A stretch of DNA of 64,000 nt. Source: Trinickia terrae. GTDB taxonomy: Bacteria; Pseudomonadota; Gammaproteobacteria; Burkholderiales; Burkholderiaceae. Location of the stretch: NCBI RefSeq assembly GCF_005144415.1, contig NZ_SWJE01000004.1, positions 308,055 to 372,054 of the forward strand, in the 5' to 3' direction. The notes beneath the pieces are model-generated. The model searched no databases and had not been told where the DNA came from. It saw only the letters and a program-made list of their open reading frames with translations. The stretch's first letter is position 1, and every line of letters starts with the position of its first letter. Shown in pieces: positions 17,160 through 43,445 of the stretch. The position numbers and the translations under genes were made by a program.

Positions 17160-17666
17160 ATGGAAAACACCCATTCACTGGAGACATCCGGCATCGTTTA
17201 TCGCGCGATCGACCATATCGCGCTGGCGGTCATTGACCTCGAAGCCGCGATTCGATTGTTCACCTCCGTTCTCGGATTCAAATTGATCGGTCGCCGGCAT
17301 ATCCGGGGCGCGAAAACCGGCATGCATTCCGCCGAGCTCGAGCACGGCGGCCTGAGATTCGTGCTCTGCCAAGGCACCGAACCCGAGTCGCAAGTGTCCC
17401 GCCTGGTGAGCGAATACGGCCCCGGCGTTGCGCACATCGCCCTCGAAGTCGACGACGTCGCCAAGACGGTCGGCGAACTCGGCACCCGCGGCATGCGCTT
17501 CGACACTTCGGTCATCGAAGGTCCCGGACTGACGCAGTCGTTTACCGCAAGAGACGCGAACACCGGCCTCAGCTTCGAGATCATCAAGCGCAGCGGCGAG
17601 CACGGCTTCGTGGACGACAACATCCAGTCGCTGTTCGACCAGTTGGAAAAGTCGAATTCCTATTAG
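17160..17666 (+). CDS. Single-domain VOC (glyoxalase/epimerase/dioxygenase-fold) enzyme
   Basis: This 168-residue protein has two beta-alpha-beta-beta-beta units. Expected metal ligands are H19 (AIDHIALAV), H91 (GVAHIALEV) and E139 (LSFEIIKR). The pattern SEYGPGVAHIALEVDDV resembles methylmalonyl-CoA epimerase and also the 4-hydroxyphenylpyruvate dioxygenase superfamily, but at half the length of the latter. As first gene of the NRPS operon it may tailor a precursor; the reaction cannot be assigned. The ATG at 17160 is preferred to a GTG at 17148. Confidence 0.75.
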   Translation: MENTHSLETSGIVYRAIDHIALAVIDLEAAIRLFTSVLGFKLIGRRHIRGAKTGMHSAELEHGGLRFVLCQGTEPESQVSRLVSEYGPGVAHIALEVDDVAKTVGELGTRGMRFDTSVIEGPGLTQSFTARDANTGLSFEIIKRSGEHGFVDDNIQSLFDQLEKSNSY

Positions 17667-17789
17667 TGATCCGTTGGCCGGAACCGTTGCAGGCCCGGGG
17701 CCAAGACCCGGGCTTCGGACGGCGCGGCATGCCCGCGCCGACGATTTGCGCGTCCGGCCTTGCGACTCCATGCCACCAGGAGCAGGGCC

Positions 17790-19073
17790 GTGTTGAATCA
17801 ATCAGTCGTCGAAACGTCGCGTCTGTCGGTGATGAATTTCTTGAACGAGGCCGCGAACGATTACCCGGGCGCCATCTCGTTCGCGTCGGGCCGCCCCGCG
17901 GAGGAATTCTTCTCGCTCGACAGTTGGCTCTCCGCCGTGCCGGTGTACCAGGCGCATGCGGCAAAGGTGTCCGGCGAAAGCTTGCCGCTGGCCGGCCGGC
18001 GGCTCGCGCAATACGGACGCACGGCAGGCATCGTCAATGCGCTGATCGCGCAACAATTGCGCAATGACGAGCGCATCGAATGCGATCCGCAGCAGATCGT
18101 GGTGACGGCGGGGTGCCAGGAAGCGCTGGCGCTCATCGTTCCTGCGCTGTGCCGCGCGTCCGGCGACGTCATGCTGGCGCGCAATCCCACCTATATCGGC
18201 ATTACCGGAGTGGCGGATTTCGCGGGCATCGAGATACGGCCCGTCGAGCGCCACGCGAGCGAGAGCTGGGAGCAGGCGCTCGAGCGGACGACCGCCAGGC
18301 TGCGCCAGGAGGGCAAGACGCCGCGCGGTTTCTATCTGACGCCGGAATTCGACAATCCTACCGGCACCGTGCTGAGCGAAGCGGAACGGCGATCGATCAT
18401 CGCCGGCTGCACGGCGCACCGCATCGTCGTGCTCGAAGACAACCCATACGGGATGTTCCGCTTCGAAGGCGAACCCACCGCGCCGATGATGACGCTCGAC
18501 GACAGCGGCTGCGTGATCTACCTCGCGACCTACTCGAAGACGCTGTGTCCTGCGGTGCGGGTCGGCGCGGCGGTCGTGCCCAAGCAGCTCTTCGGCAGCG
18601 CAGCGGCGGCCGGGCGGCTTCGCGCGGAGCTGTCGGAACGCAAGAGCTTCGTCACCGTGAACACGAGCCAGGTCACGCAGGCGCTGGTGGGCGGGGTGCT
18701 GCTCAACGAGGACGCAAGCCTCGCGCGGCTCGTCGAAGCGCCGAGAGCCCATTACCGCCGCAACCGCGACACGCTCCTCTCCGCGCTCGAAACGGCGTTC
18801 GGCGAGCGGCGCGGCGAAGTGGCGTGGAATCGTCCGGAGGGCGGTTTTTTTCTCAGCGTCACGTTGCCGTTCGACTTCGGGGAGCGCGAGACCATCGAGT
18901 GCGCGCGCGATCACGGTGTGATCGTGATGCCGATGACGTTCTTTTCCCTCGACGCGACGCGCCGGCGCGAGGTGCGCCTCGCGTTCAGCAACGCCGGCGT
19001 TGCCGACATCGAAGCAGGGGTGGCGCGCCTGGCGCGCTATGTCGACGAAAAGTGCTGCGTGGCAGCGCCTTGA
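17790..19073 (+). CDS. PLP-dependent aminotransferase, class I/II fold
   Basis: The GTG at 17790 is chosen because AGGAG ends 7 bases before it; the product is 427 residues. The PLP lysine is K250 (YLATYSKTLCP), with D217 and Y220 in LEDNPYGMF and EFDNPTGTVL as the other cofactor-binding elements. Overall it resembles 2-aminoadipate/aromatic aminotransferases (the family of the MocR catalytic domain) without a DNA-binding domain. Between a VOC enzyme and pabAB, ahead of an NRPS, it probably supplies a non-standard amino acid, possibly the unassigned fourth residue. It is not an aminodeoxychorismate lyase, which has a different PLP fold. Confidence 0.85.
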   Translation: MLNQSVVETSRLSVMNFLNEAANDYPGAISFASGRPAEEFFSLDSWLSAVPVYQAHAAKVSGESLPLAGRRLAQYGRTAGIVNALIAQQLRNDERIECDPQQIVVTAGCQEALALIVPALCRASGDVMLARNPTYIGITGVADFAGIEIRPVERHASESWEQALERTTARLRQEGKTPRGFYLTPEFDNPTGTVLSEAERRSIIAGCTAHRIVVLEDNPYGMFRFEGEPTAPMMTLDDSGCVIYLATYSKTLCPAVRVGAAVVPKQLFGSAAAAGRLRAELSERKSFVTVNTSQVTQALVGGVLLNEDASLARLVEAPRAHYRRNRDTLLSALETAFGERRGEVAWNRPEGGFFLSVTLPFDFGERETIECARDHGVIVMPMTFFSLDATRRREVRLAFSNAGVADIEAGVARLARYVDEKCCVAAP

Positions 19074-19123
19074 ACTCGAGGCTCGTCGAATCCCTTCAAT
19101 CCCGTTCAAAGGTTCGCGCGCAG

Positions 19124-19720
19124 ATGTGTAAAGCCCTCGTCATCGACAACTTCGATTCGTTCACTTACAACATCGTCCAGCTCATGGGGCAGGCTTGCGG
19201 CGTCGAGCCTGCTGTCGTGCTGAACACGGCGCCGCTCGGCGAAATCGACTTCGCCCGCTACGACTGCGTCATCGTCTCGCCCGGGCCGGGAACGCCGGCC
19301 GAGCCCGCCGACGTGGGGATCAGCGCCAGCGTCATACGCGACACGCACTTGCCGCTGCTCGGCGTGTGCCTCGGTCACCAATGCATGGCGCACGAGCACG
19401 GCATGGAAGTCGTGCTGGCGCCCGAGCCGATGCACGGCCGTGTGAGCGTGATTCGCCATGACGGGCGCGGCGTGTTTGCGGGTCTGCCCGCCGACCTGCA
19501 CGTCGTTCGCTATCACTCGCTGACGGTGAAGGAAGTCAAGGGCCCGTTCGAGCTGTGCGCGTGGGGCGGCGATGGCGTGATTCACGGCATCCGTCACAAG
19601 ACGCGCCCGCTGCACGGCGTGCAATTCCATCCCGAGTCGATCTGCACCGAGACGGGCGCAGACCTGTTCCGCAATTTCCGGGACCTCGCGCTCGCGCACA
19701 GGGCCCTCAGGGCCGCATGA
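19124..19720 (+). CDS. pabA: Aminodeoxychorismate synthase, glutamine amidotransferase subunit
   Basis: This 198-residue class I amidotransferase has the nucleophile C82 (GVCLGHQ), with H169 and E171 in QFHPES completing the triad. It also has the N-terminal IDNFDSFTYNIVQL segment common to PabA and TrpG. It releases ammonia from glutamine for its synthase partner, encoded immediately downstream. PabA and TrpG are hard to separate by sequence; the partner's PabB signature decides the call. Its presence inside an NRPS operon suggests a dedicated p-aminobenzoate supply. Confidence 0.85.
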   Translation: MCKALVIDNFDSFTYNIVQLMGQACGVEPAVVLNTAPLGEIDFARYDCVIVSPGPGTPAEPADVGISASVIRDTHLPLLGVCLGHQCMAHEHGMEVVLAPEPMHGRVSVIRHDGRGVFAGLPADLHVVRYHSLTVKEVKGPFELCAWGGDGVIHGIRHKTRPLHGVQFHPESICTETGADLFRNFRDLALAHRALRAA

Positions 19721-19767
19721 CCCTCCGGGCTTCGAAGCGCGGCAACAGGATCTTCAAGGAATCGGCG

Positions 19768-21261
19768 ATGAACGCATTCAAGGTCGAAGTGACGGTGCTC
19801 GACGGGTGCCGCGATGCACTCGCGGTCTTCGAGCGATTGTTTCGGGGCGCGCCAGGCACGTTCCTGCTGGAGAGCAGCGTGGTGGTGCCGGGCTTTTCCC
19901 GCTTTTCGTTCATGGGCGAGGCGCACGGCCCCTACGGCGAGCGCATCTCGTACGACGTGCGCTCGCGGACGGCGACGGTGGAGCAAGGGGGCGTGCGCCG
20001 CACGCAGCGCGTCAGCGGCATTTTCGATTTCCTGCAGGCGAATCTCGCGCAGCGCACGGCGAGCTGCGGCGTCGACCTGCCTTTCGGTTTCGATCTCGGC
20101 TACGCAGGCGTGTTCGGATACGAAGTGAAGGCGGAAACGATAGGCTCGCATCCGCATGCTTCGGCCGTCGCGGACGCGGCTTTCGTGTTCGCGACGCGCC
20201 TCGTGGTGCTCGACCATATCGAGCGCAAGACCTACCTGCTGCACCTCGCCACCGACGAAGCGTCGCGCGTCGACGCGCGACGCTGGCTTGACCGCGCGGC
20301 GGCGGCGATCGGCGCGGCGCCGCCCGCTTCGAACGCGCTCGCGGCGTCGAATCGCGCAGAGCGGCGCCGGCTGACGCTCGCGGAGGTGGAGTCGTGGATC
20401 GCGTCGAACGCGTGGATCCGCCATGACCGGCCCACGTACGTGGGCAAGATCCGCGAAGCGTTGAACGAAATCGTCCACGGCGAAAGCTATGAGATCTGCC
20501 TCACGAACGAAGTCAGCTTTCCGTTCGCCGACGATCCGTTCGATTTGTATCGCGCCATGCGCGAGCTGACGCCCGCGCCTCATGCGGCCTATGTCAACGG
20601 CGGACGCTTCGCGCTCGTGAGCGCCTCGCCGGAGCGGTTCCTCTGCGTCGACCGGGAGCGGATCGCGGAAGCGAAACCGATCAAGGGAACCCGTCCGCGC
20701 GGCCGCACGGCCGCCGAAGACGCCGCGCTGGCCGAGGAACTGCGGGCGAGCGAAAAGGACCGCGCGGAGAACCTGATGATCGTCGATCTGCTGCGCAACG
20801 ATCTGGGACAGGTGTGCGAGATCGGCTCGGTGCACGTGCCGACACTGTTCGACGTGGAAACCTACTCGCACGTGCACCAGCTGGTCTCCACCGTGCGGGG
20901 CCGGCTCAAGCCCGGCGTGTCGGCCGTCGACTGCATCCGCGCGACGTTTCCGGGCGGCTCGATGACGGGCGCGCCGAAGAAGCGAACGATGACGATCATC
21001 GACCGGCTCGAGGAAGGGGCGCGCGGCATCTATTCCGGCGCGCTCGGCTGGTTCGGCCTGTCGGGTGCGTGCGACTTCAGCATCGTGATCCGCTCGGTGA
21101 CGATCAGCGAAGGTCTCGCGCGTCTCGGCGTGGGCGGCGCCATTACCGCGCTGTCGGACCCCGCCGGGGAATTCGACGAGACGATCGTCAAGGCGCGCGG
21201 CGTCGTCGAAGCGGTCGAGCATCTGCGCGCCGGCCGGCGCCAGGCCGCATCCGCGAGCTGA
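19768..21261 (+). CDS. pabB: Aminodeoxychorismate synthase, chorismate-binding subunit
   Basis: The product (497 residues) belongs to the chorismate-utilising family. The motif [11 protein letters not shown] with K306 is the PabB signature; anthranilate synthases have Ala at this Lys. Other conserved blocks are [42 protein letters not shown] and [16 protein letters not shown]. It converts chorismate and ammonia to 4-amino-4-deoxychorismate. AAGGA supports the ATG at 19768, but an ATG at 19717 overlapping the pabA stop as ATGA is also in frame and would add 17 residues. No lyase (pabC) gene is in the window, so p-aminobenzoate formation would rely on one elsewhere. Confidence 0.88.
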   Translation: MNAFKVEVTVLDGCRDALAVFERLFRGAPGTFLLESSVVVPGFSRFSFMGEAHGPYGERISYDVRSRTATVEQGGVRRTQRVSGIFDFLQANLAQRTASCGVDLPFGFDLGYAGVFGYEVKAETIGSHPHASAVADAAFVFATRLVVLDHIERKTYLLHLATDEASRVDARRWLDRAAAAIGAAPPASNALAASNRAERRRLTLAEVESWIASNAWIRHDRPTYVGKIREALNEIVHGESYEICLTNEVSFPFADDPFDLYRAMRELTPAPHAAYVNGGRFALVSASPERFLCVDRERIAEAKPIKGTRPRGRTAAEDAALAEELRASEKDRAENLMIVDLLRNDLGQVCEIGSVHVPTLFDVETYSHVHQLVSTVRGRLKPGVSAVDCIRATFPGGSMTGAPKKRTMTIIDRLEEGARGIYSGALGWFGLSGACDFSIVIRSVTISEGLARLGVGGAITALSDPAGEFDETIVKARGVVEAVEHLRAGRRQAASAS

Positions 21262-21325
21262 CGCGGCCGACGGCCGCCCGGTGCCGGCCGCGCATCGCTC
21301 TGTCCAATTTTCCGGAGTCACATGC

Positions 21326-38563
<17,238 letters not shown>

Positions 38564-38606
38564 ATGACGAGACCCCGCGTGCGCCGGGGCGCAACGGAGA
38601 GACGCG

Positions 38607-39788
38607 ATGATTGCAAGAGTGACCCGCAATGAGTTTTCGAAGGGCTTTTTCGACGCGAGCCGGCCGGCGATCGTCGCCGATGCGCTCGGCGACTGGCGTA
38701 TCGCCGAACGCTGGACGCCCGCGTATCTCGCCGCCGTCGCGCAAAGCCGGGCCGTCGTGTCGAGCCGCGCGAACGACGGCCAGTACCGGTTCGAGCCGTC
38801 GCACGACGGCGCGCGCTCGCACGCGTTCGACAACAGCGAAACGGCGTTCGGCGAGGTCGCCCGGCGCCTCGCGGACCCCGATGCCGGCGATCCTGTCTAC
38901 GTGATGCAGCAGTCGATACCGGACAAGCTGCCGGAGCTGCTCGGCAATCTCGTGGTGCCGCATTGGATCGAAGCCGAACGCCCGGCCATCAACCTATGGT
39001 TTGGACGCCGTACGACGACCCAGCTGCATTTCGACTATTCGAACAATTTCTTCGCGCAGCTTCACGGCAGCAAGGCGTTCACGCTCTTCGACCCGCGCGA
39101 CAGCGACTGCCTCTATCCGTACCCGCACGAGACGGCCACCGCCCATCTGTCGCATGTCGACGTCGATCGGCCCGATCTCGAACGGTATCCGGACTTCGCG
39201 CGCGCCAGCCCGATGCGCTTCACGATGGAAGCCGGCGAACTGCTGTTCCTGCCGGCCTTCTGGTGGCATCACGTCAGCGCGCCCGGCGTCGCTGTGTCGG
39301 TCAATTTCTGGTGGCAGCCGGGATTGCGCCAGATTCTGGATGCGCGCAATTCGACCCGCGCGCTGCCGAGCCTGTATGCCATCGATCGCTTGCGGTCGTT
39401 CAAGCAGTCGTTTCTCGAGCCCGCGCAGCTGGATTTCGTCACGGCCGCCGAGCGCTTCCTCGATCACGGCAGGACGTGGGCGGCGGGCATCCTGGCCCTG
39501 GCCGCATTCGACGAATGGGGGAGCGGCGGGCCATGGCCGGGCGCCGCGCGGCGTCCGGCCGGATGCCGGCTGAGCGGCCTGGCCGACGACCTGCGCGAGC
39601 TCGGCGCGATCGCGCTCGCGCGCGACGGCGCGCCGACGGCGCAACGGCATGCGATCGAAGACGCCGCGTCGCTCGCCGGGGCGGTGGCGCAACGGCACGA
39701 CGACGCCTTGATCGAGCGGGAACGCGTCGCGGCATTGCTCCATGCCGTGACCGTGCTGGGTGCGGCGCCGGGCACGGCCAGCGCATGA
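38607..39788 (+). CDS. JmjC/cupin-8 type Fe(II)/2-oxoglutarate hydroxylase
   Basis: The product (393 residues) has a double-stranded beta-helix core. The iron ligands should be H141 and D143 (TTQLHFDYSNN) with a distal His at 221 or 222 (AFWWHHVSAPG); FAQLHGSKAFTLFDP supplies the 2-oxoglutarate-binding Lys seen in this family. Cupin-8 enzymes hydroxylate amino-acid side chains, free or carrier-bound. It lies 43 bases after the NRPS and overlaps the exporter start by 4 bases. It probably hydroxylates a residue of the peptide, with Leu, the unassigned residue or the aromatic unit as candidates. The C-terminal 100 residues are helical and not assigned. Confidence 0.82.
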   Translation: MIARVTRNEFSKGFFDASRPAIVADALGDWRIAERWTPAYLAAVAQSRAVVSSRANDGQYRFEPSHDGARSHAFDNSETAFGEVARRLADPDAGDPVYVMQQSIPDKLPELLGNLVVPHWIEAERPAINLWFGRRTTTQLHFDYSNNFFAQLHGSKAFTLFDPRDSDCLYPYPHETATAHLSHVDVDRPDLERYPDFARASPMRFTMEAGELLFLPAFWWHHVSAPGVAVSVNFWWQPGLRQILDARNSTRALPSLYAIDRLRSFKQSFLEPAQLDFVTAAERFLDHGRTWAAGILALAAFDEWGSGGPWPGAARRPAGCRLSGLADDLRELGAIALARDGAPTAQRHAIEDAASLAGAVAQRHDDALIERERVAALLHAVTVLGAAPGTASA

Positions 39789-41011
39789 ACACGTCCGCGC
39801 AGGCTCGCGGCGGGCACGGCTCGCGCGCGGCATTCGGCTTCGTCTTCGTGACTGCGTTGATGAATGCGGTCTCGTTCGGCATCGTGCTGCCGGTCCTGCC
39901 GAACCTGATCAAAGCGTTCGCCGGCGGCGACACCTCGCGCGCCGCGCAATGGAGCACGCTGTTCAGCGTCGTCTGGGGCGTGATGCAGTTCGTCTGCGGG
40001 CCGGCGATGGGCGCGCTGTCGGACCGGATCGGGCGGCGCCCGGTACTGCTGATCTCGCTCGTCGGGCTCGCGGCCGATTTCTTCATCATGGCGTTCGCGC
40101 CGAACCTCATGTGGCTGCTGGCAGGCCGCATCGTGAACGGCATGACGGCCGCGAGCTTCGCGACCGCCAACGCCTATATCGCCGACGTGACGGCGCCCGA
40201 TGAACGGGCCCGGGCGTTCGGCAGGATAGGCGCTGCGCTGAGTCTCGGGTTCCTGGCGGGACCGGCGCTCGGCGGCCTGCTGGCGACCGCCGGCTTGCGC
40301 GTCCCGTTCTTCGTGGCCGGCGCGCTGACCGCGATGAACGCGCTGTACGGCCTGCTCGTGCTGCCCGAATCGTTGCCCGTGGAACGCCGGACGAGCCACA
40401 TCGACTGGGGCGCGCTGAGCCCGCTCGGCGCACTGCGGTTTCTGGGGCAGCGCGCCGGCCTGCTCCAGCTATCCCTGATCGGCGGCTTGTTTTCGTTTGC
40501 CTGGATGGTCGGCCCGTCGATATTCGTGCTGTACGGCGGATATCGCTATGGCTGGTTGCCCGCGACGATCGGCATCGTGATGATGGCAAGCGGCCTCATC
40601 GGCGCGGTGACGCAAATGAACCTCGTGGGCCCGGTCGTCGCGCGCATGGGAGAGCGCGGAGCGATGCTGATCGGCGCGGCGGCGGCGGCAGTCGGCTATG
40701 CATGCTTTGGCTGCGCGTCCGCGGGATGGGGCTATCTCGCCGCGATCCCCGTTTTCGCGCTTCACCATCTCTTCATGCCCGGGTTGCAGGGCTTGATGAC
40801 GAGCCGCCTCGGGGAAAGCGAGCAGGCCCGGCTGCAAGGCGTCGTGCAGGGCGTGCAGGGTATCGCGTCGATCATCGGGCCACTGGTATTCGGACTCGTC
40901 TTCGCATGGTCGAGCGGTGCGGAGTCGGCCGCTTATGAAGCGGGTTGCGCTTTCTTTCTTGCATCGGGAGTGATGGCGCTTGTTTTCGTGCTTGCGGCGA
41001 GGATTGGGTAG
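39785..41011 (+). CDS. MFS exporter, TetA-like
   Basis: The 408-residue product is a 12-helix drug:proton antiporter. Motif A is GALSDRIGRRPVLL, and RIVNGMTAASFATANAYIADVTAPDERARAFG and LGFLAGPALGGLLA match the TetA/DHA1 branch. Its ATG overlaps the hydroxylase stop (ATGA), so the two are translationally coupled. As the last gene of the NRPS operon, it probably exports the peptide and gives self-resistance. Confidence 0.88.
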   Translation: MNTSAQARGGHGSRAAFGFVFVTALMNAVSFGIVLPVLPNLIKAFAGGDTSRAAQWSTLFSVVWGVMQFVCGPAMGALSDRIGRRPVLLISLVGLAADFFIMAFAPNLMWLLAGRIVNGMTAASFATANAYIADVTAPDERARAFGRIGAALSLGFLAGPALGGLLATAGLRVPFFVAGALTAMNALYGLLVLPESLPVERRTSHIDWGALSPLGALRFLGQRAGLLQLSLIGGLFSFAWMVGPSIFVLYGGYRYGWLPATIGIVMMASGLIGAVTQMNLVGPVVARMGERGAMLIGAAAAAVGYACFGCASAGWGYLAAIPVFALHHLFMPGLQGLMTSRLGESEQARLQGVVQGVQGIASIIGPLVFGLVFAWSSGAESAAYEAGCAFFLASGVMALVFVLAARIG

Positions 41012-41215
41012 GGCGAGTCAAGGCGCCGCCCATCCGCTGTCGCCTGGTGTTTGCACAATTTTTATGCGCTTTCGTCAATGTGACGGTTTGAATCGTCATT
41101 CCGACGAAATACGTAGTCAAAGCGCAGCATTTTGCATCTATAAACTGTTTTTGCGCCTCCCTACACTGTGTGCAGAGTTTCCATTCACGACACACGGAAG
41201 AATCAGGAGAAGCGC

Positions 41216-42313
41216 ATGAAAGTTGCCATCGTCGGTGCCGGTTTGATCGGCCACACCATTGCCCACATGCTTCGTGAGACCGGCGACTACGAAGTCGTTG
41301 CGTTCGACCGCGACCCGCACGCGCTCGCCAAGCTCGACAAAGAGGGGATTCCCATCGAACGCGTCGATTCGGCCGATGCGAGCGCCATTCAAAGCGCCGT
41401 GCAAGGGTTCGACGCGCTCGTCAACGCGCTGCCGTACTACCTCGCCGTGAACGTGGCCGCTGCAGCGAAGGCCGCGGGCGTCCACTACTTCGACCTCACC
41501 GAGGACGTGCGCGCGACCAACGCGATCCGCAGCCTCGCGGATGGCGCGGCGCACGCTTTCATGCCGCAGTGCGGCCTGGCTCCCGGCTTCATCGGCATCG
41601 CCGCGCATGAACTGGCGAACCGCTTCTCGGAGATCCGCGAAGTGAAGATGCGCGTCGGCGCGCTGCCCGAGTTTCCGACCAATGCGCTCAAGTACAACCT
41701 GACCTGGAGCGTCGACGGCCTCATCAACGAATACTGCCAGCCGTGCGAAGCGATTCGCGACAACCGCACGCAATGGGTCCAGCCGCTCGAAGGCCTCGAG
41801 CACTTCTCGCTCGACGGCATCGAATACGAAGCGTTCAACACCTCGGGCGGCCTCGGCACGCTATGCGAGACGCTGTCGGGCCGCGTCGAATCGCTCGACT
41901 ACAAGTCGGTCCGCTATCCGGGGCACCGCGACCTCATCAAGTTCCTGCTCGAAGAGCTGCGCCTGTCGAGCGACCGCGACACGCTCAAGACGATCATGCG
42001 CCGCGCCGTGCCGTCGACCGCGCAGGACGTGGTGCTCGTCTTCATCACCGTGACGGGCATTCGCGACGGCCAGCTCGTGCAGGACGTGTTCACGCGCAAG
42101 ATCTTCGCGAAGACTGTGTGCGGCATGCCGATGAGCGCGATCCAGATCACGACGGCCGGCGCGATGTGCGCGGTGCTCGACCTGTTCCGCGAAAAGAAGC
42201 TGCCGCAAAGCGGATTCGTGCGCCAGGAGCAGGTGTCGCTGAGCGAGTTCCTCGGCAATCGCTTCGGCAAGCTCTATGAAGGCGAGACGCTCGGCGCGAT
42301 GGCGACGGTTTGA
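41216..42313 (+). CDS. Saccharopine dehydrogenase-like NAD(P)-dependent oxidoreductase
   Basis: The product (365 residues) begins with the Rossmann motif VAIVGAGLIGHTIAHML and has the family segments VNALPYYLAVNVAAAAKAAGVHYFDL and CGLAPGFIGIAAHELA. Members of this group act on lysine or related amino acids, for example as lysine dehydrogenases. AGGAGA precedes the ATG. It has its own upstream region of about 200 bases and is followed by a small hairpin, so it is probably monocistronic and not part of the NRPS operon. The exact substrate cannot be read from the sequence. Confidence 0.82.
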   Translation: MKVAIVGAGLIGHTIAHMLRETGDYEVVAFDRDPHALAKLDKEGIPIERVDSADASAIQSAVQGFDALVNALPYYLAVNVAAAAKAAGVHYFDLTEDVRATNAIRSLADGAAHAFMPQCGLAPGFIGIAAHELANRFSEIREVKMRVGALPEFPTNALKYNLTWSVDGLINEYCQPCEAIRDNRTQWVQPLEGLEHFSLDGIEYEAFNTSGGLGTLCETLSGRVESLDYKSVRYPGHRDLIKFLLEELRLSSDRDTLKTIMRRAVPSTAQDVVLVFITVTGIRDGQLVQDVFTRKIFAKTVCGMPMSAIQITTAGAMCAVLDLFREKKLPQSGFVRQEQVSLSEFLGNRFGKLYEGETLGAMATV

Positions 42314-42340
42314 GCGCTGCCTTTGGAGGGCCGTGTTCGA

Positions 42341-42364
42341 CAGCCTGCTCGAGCGGACAGGCTG
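42341..42364 (+). terminator. Weak hairpin after the saccharopine-dehydrogenase-like gene
   Basis: CAGCCTG (42341) pairs with CAGGCTG (42358) across a 10-base loop. No T-run follows, so it is at best a partial terminator. Confidence 0.4.
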
Positions 42365-42444
42365 ACGCATCACGTGCTGGCGCTATCTGAGAGAAACGGG
42401 CGGACGCCGCCTGGCTGAAGCGCCGGATTCGCAACCGCCGACAC

Positions 42445-42495
42445 AAGAAAAAACGGCCACGTGCTCGTCATGGAGTGCGTGGCCGTTACGTTTTC
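42445..42495 (-). terminator. Intrinsic terminator, strongest on the minus strand
   Basis: AACGGCCACG (42452-42461) and CGTGGCCGTT (42478-42487) form a perfect 10-bp stem with a 16-base loop. Read on the minus strand the stem is followed by TTTTTTCTTG, so it should end the cydX-kinase transcript. On the plus strand it is followed by ACGTTTT and may also work. Confidence 0.85.
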
Positions 42496-42515
42496 AGGCG
42501 CCGGTTATAGCGCTC

Positions 42516-43136
42516 TCACACAGGCCCCGGCGGCAGGATCGTGGCCGGCCGTGGCGGCGCCTGCACGATATCGCGGAGCAGCGCATCGAAATCGGCGGCG
42601 CTTGGCGCCGTGTTGTCGAACATCAGCAGGCCCTCGCGCGCGGCGCCGGACGGCACGAAGCGGCGCTGCCTGTACTCGTCCCAATGCGTGAGCTTGTACG
42701 CATCGTTTGGATTGCCGCGCGCGACGATGCGCGCGTGCGCAGTCTCCTCAGACGTGAACACCCAGACGATCCGGATCGCCACATCGTCCGCGATACCGAG
42801 CCATTGACGGTCGAACAGACGCCGGTCGCGAATCTCGCGCGAAAGCGGCCCGATCACCACGGCGCTGATGCCGAGCTCGAGATTCTCGCGCGCGGTATCG
42901 ATAAGGCCGCGGTACTCGGGGTCGCGCAGATGCTGGAGGAAGAGGGGGCTGTCGCGGTCGTTCGGGTCGCCGGTCAGAGCCTGCATCGCGGCGGCGCTGT
43001 ATTGCCCGTAGAGGGTGTCCTTGTCGAGCAGGCAGAACGCGTTGCCCGTCGCGCGCATCAGCGGCCCGATCAGGCGCTTGGCGATCGTCGTCTTGCCCGT
43101 GCCCGCGTGGCCGCAGAGAAATACCAGATGGGTCAC
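42516..43136 (-). CDS. P-loop kinase-like ATPase
   Basis: The product is 206 residues from the GTG at 43136, with AAGGA 8 bases upstream. The P-loop is GHAGTGKTTIAKRL (9-22), and LLDKDTLYGQYSAAAMQAL and AVVIGPLSREIRDRRLFDRQWL follow. It resembles small-molecule kinases of the adenylylsulfate/shikimate-kinase-like AAA_33 group. The GTG overlaps the cydX stop as GTGA, so translation is coupled to CydX. The substrate is unknown. Confidence 0.75.
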   Translation of the reverse strand: MTHLVFLCGHAGTGKTTIAKRLIGPLMRATGNAFCLLDKDTLYGQYSAAAMQALTGDPNDRDSPLFLQHLRDPEYRGLIDTARENLELGISAVVIGPLSREIRDRRLFDRQWLGIADDVAIRIVWVFTSEETAHARIVARGNPNDAYKLTHWDEYRQRRFVPSGAAREGLLMFDNTAPSAADFDALLRDIVQAPPRPATILPPGPV

Positions 43137-43294
43137 GAATGCTGGTCCTTTGCGTTGTCCGCCGGTGCTTTCGCGTCTTTCGCGCTTTCGGCGGAATCGT
43201 GCGCGAAGGTGTCGTTGGCGTCGAGCCACATCACGTTGATGATGCCGAAGCCGAGCGCGACGCCGATACCGAGTATCCAGGCGAAATACCACAT
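43133..43294 (-). CDS. cydX: Orphan CydX/YbgT small subunit of cytochrome bd oxidase
   Basis: This 53-residue single-helix protein starts MWYFAWILGIGVALGFGIIN, an unmistakable match to CydX, which stabilises the haem centres of cytochrome bd oxidase. AAGGAG lies just before the ATG. The C-terminal tail is charged (AESAKDAKAPADNAKD). The usual partners cydA and cydB are not adjacent; instead the gene is coupled to a P-loop kinase. It may serve a bd or cyanide-insensitive oxidase encoded elsewhere. Confidence 0.85.
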   Translation of the reverse strand: MWYFAWILGIGVALGFGIINVMWLDANDTFAHDSAESAKDAKAPADNAKDQHS

Positions 43295-43445
43295 GGCGGT
43301 CTCCTTGAGATACGTCCGATCATGATCAAGAACGCCCGGCGGCGCAAGAGCGAACGGTCTGGCGCGCTGTGTGCGCCGCGCGCTGCACGCGCGCACGGCG
43401 AGCCGCTACACTCGTGCGCATTCGAGGCCGACGACCGGGGTGCGC

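Noticed and set aside
17160..17666. 4-hydroxymandelate synthase or 4-hydroxyphenylpyruvate dioxygenase.
   Set aside because: It has a single VOC unit at 168 residues, about half the required length.
19768..21261. Anthranilate synthase TrpE.
   Set aside because: The PIKGT motif with Lys is the aminodeoxychorismate synthase signature; TrpE has Ala there.
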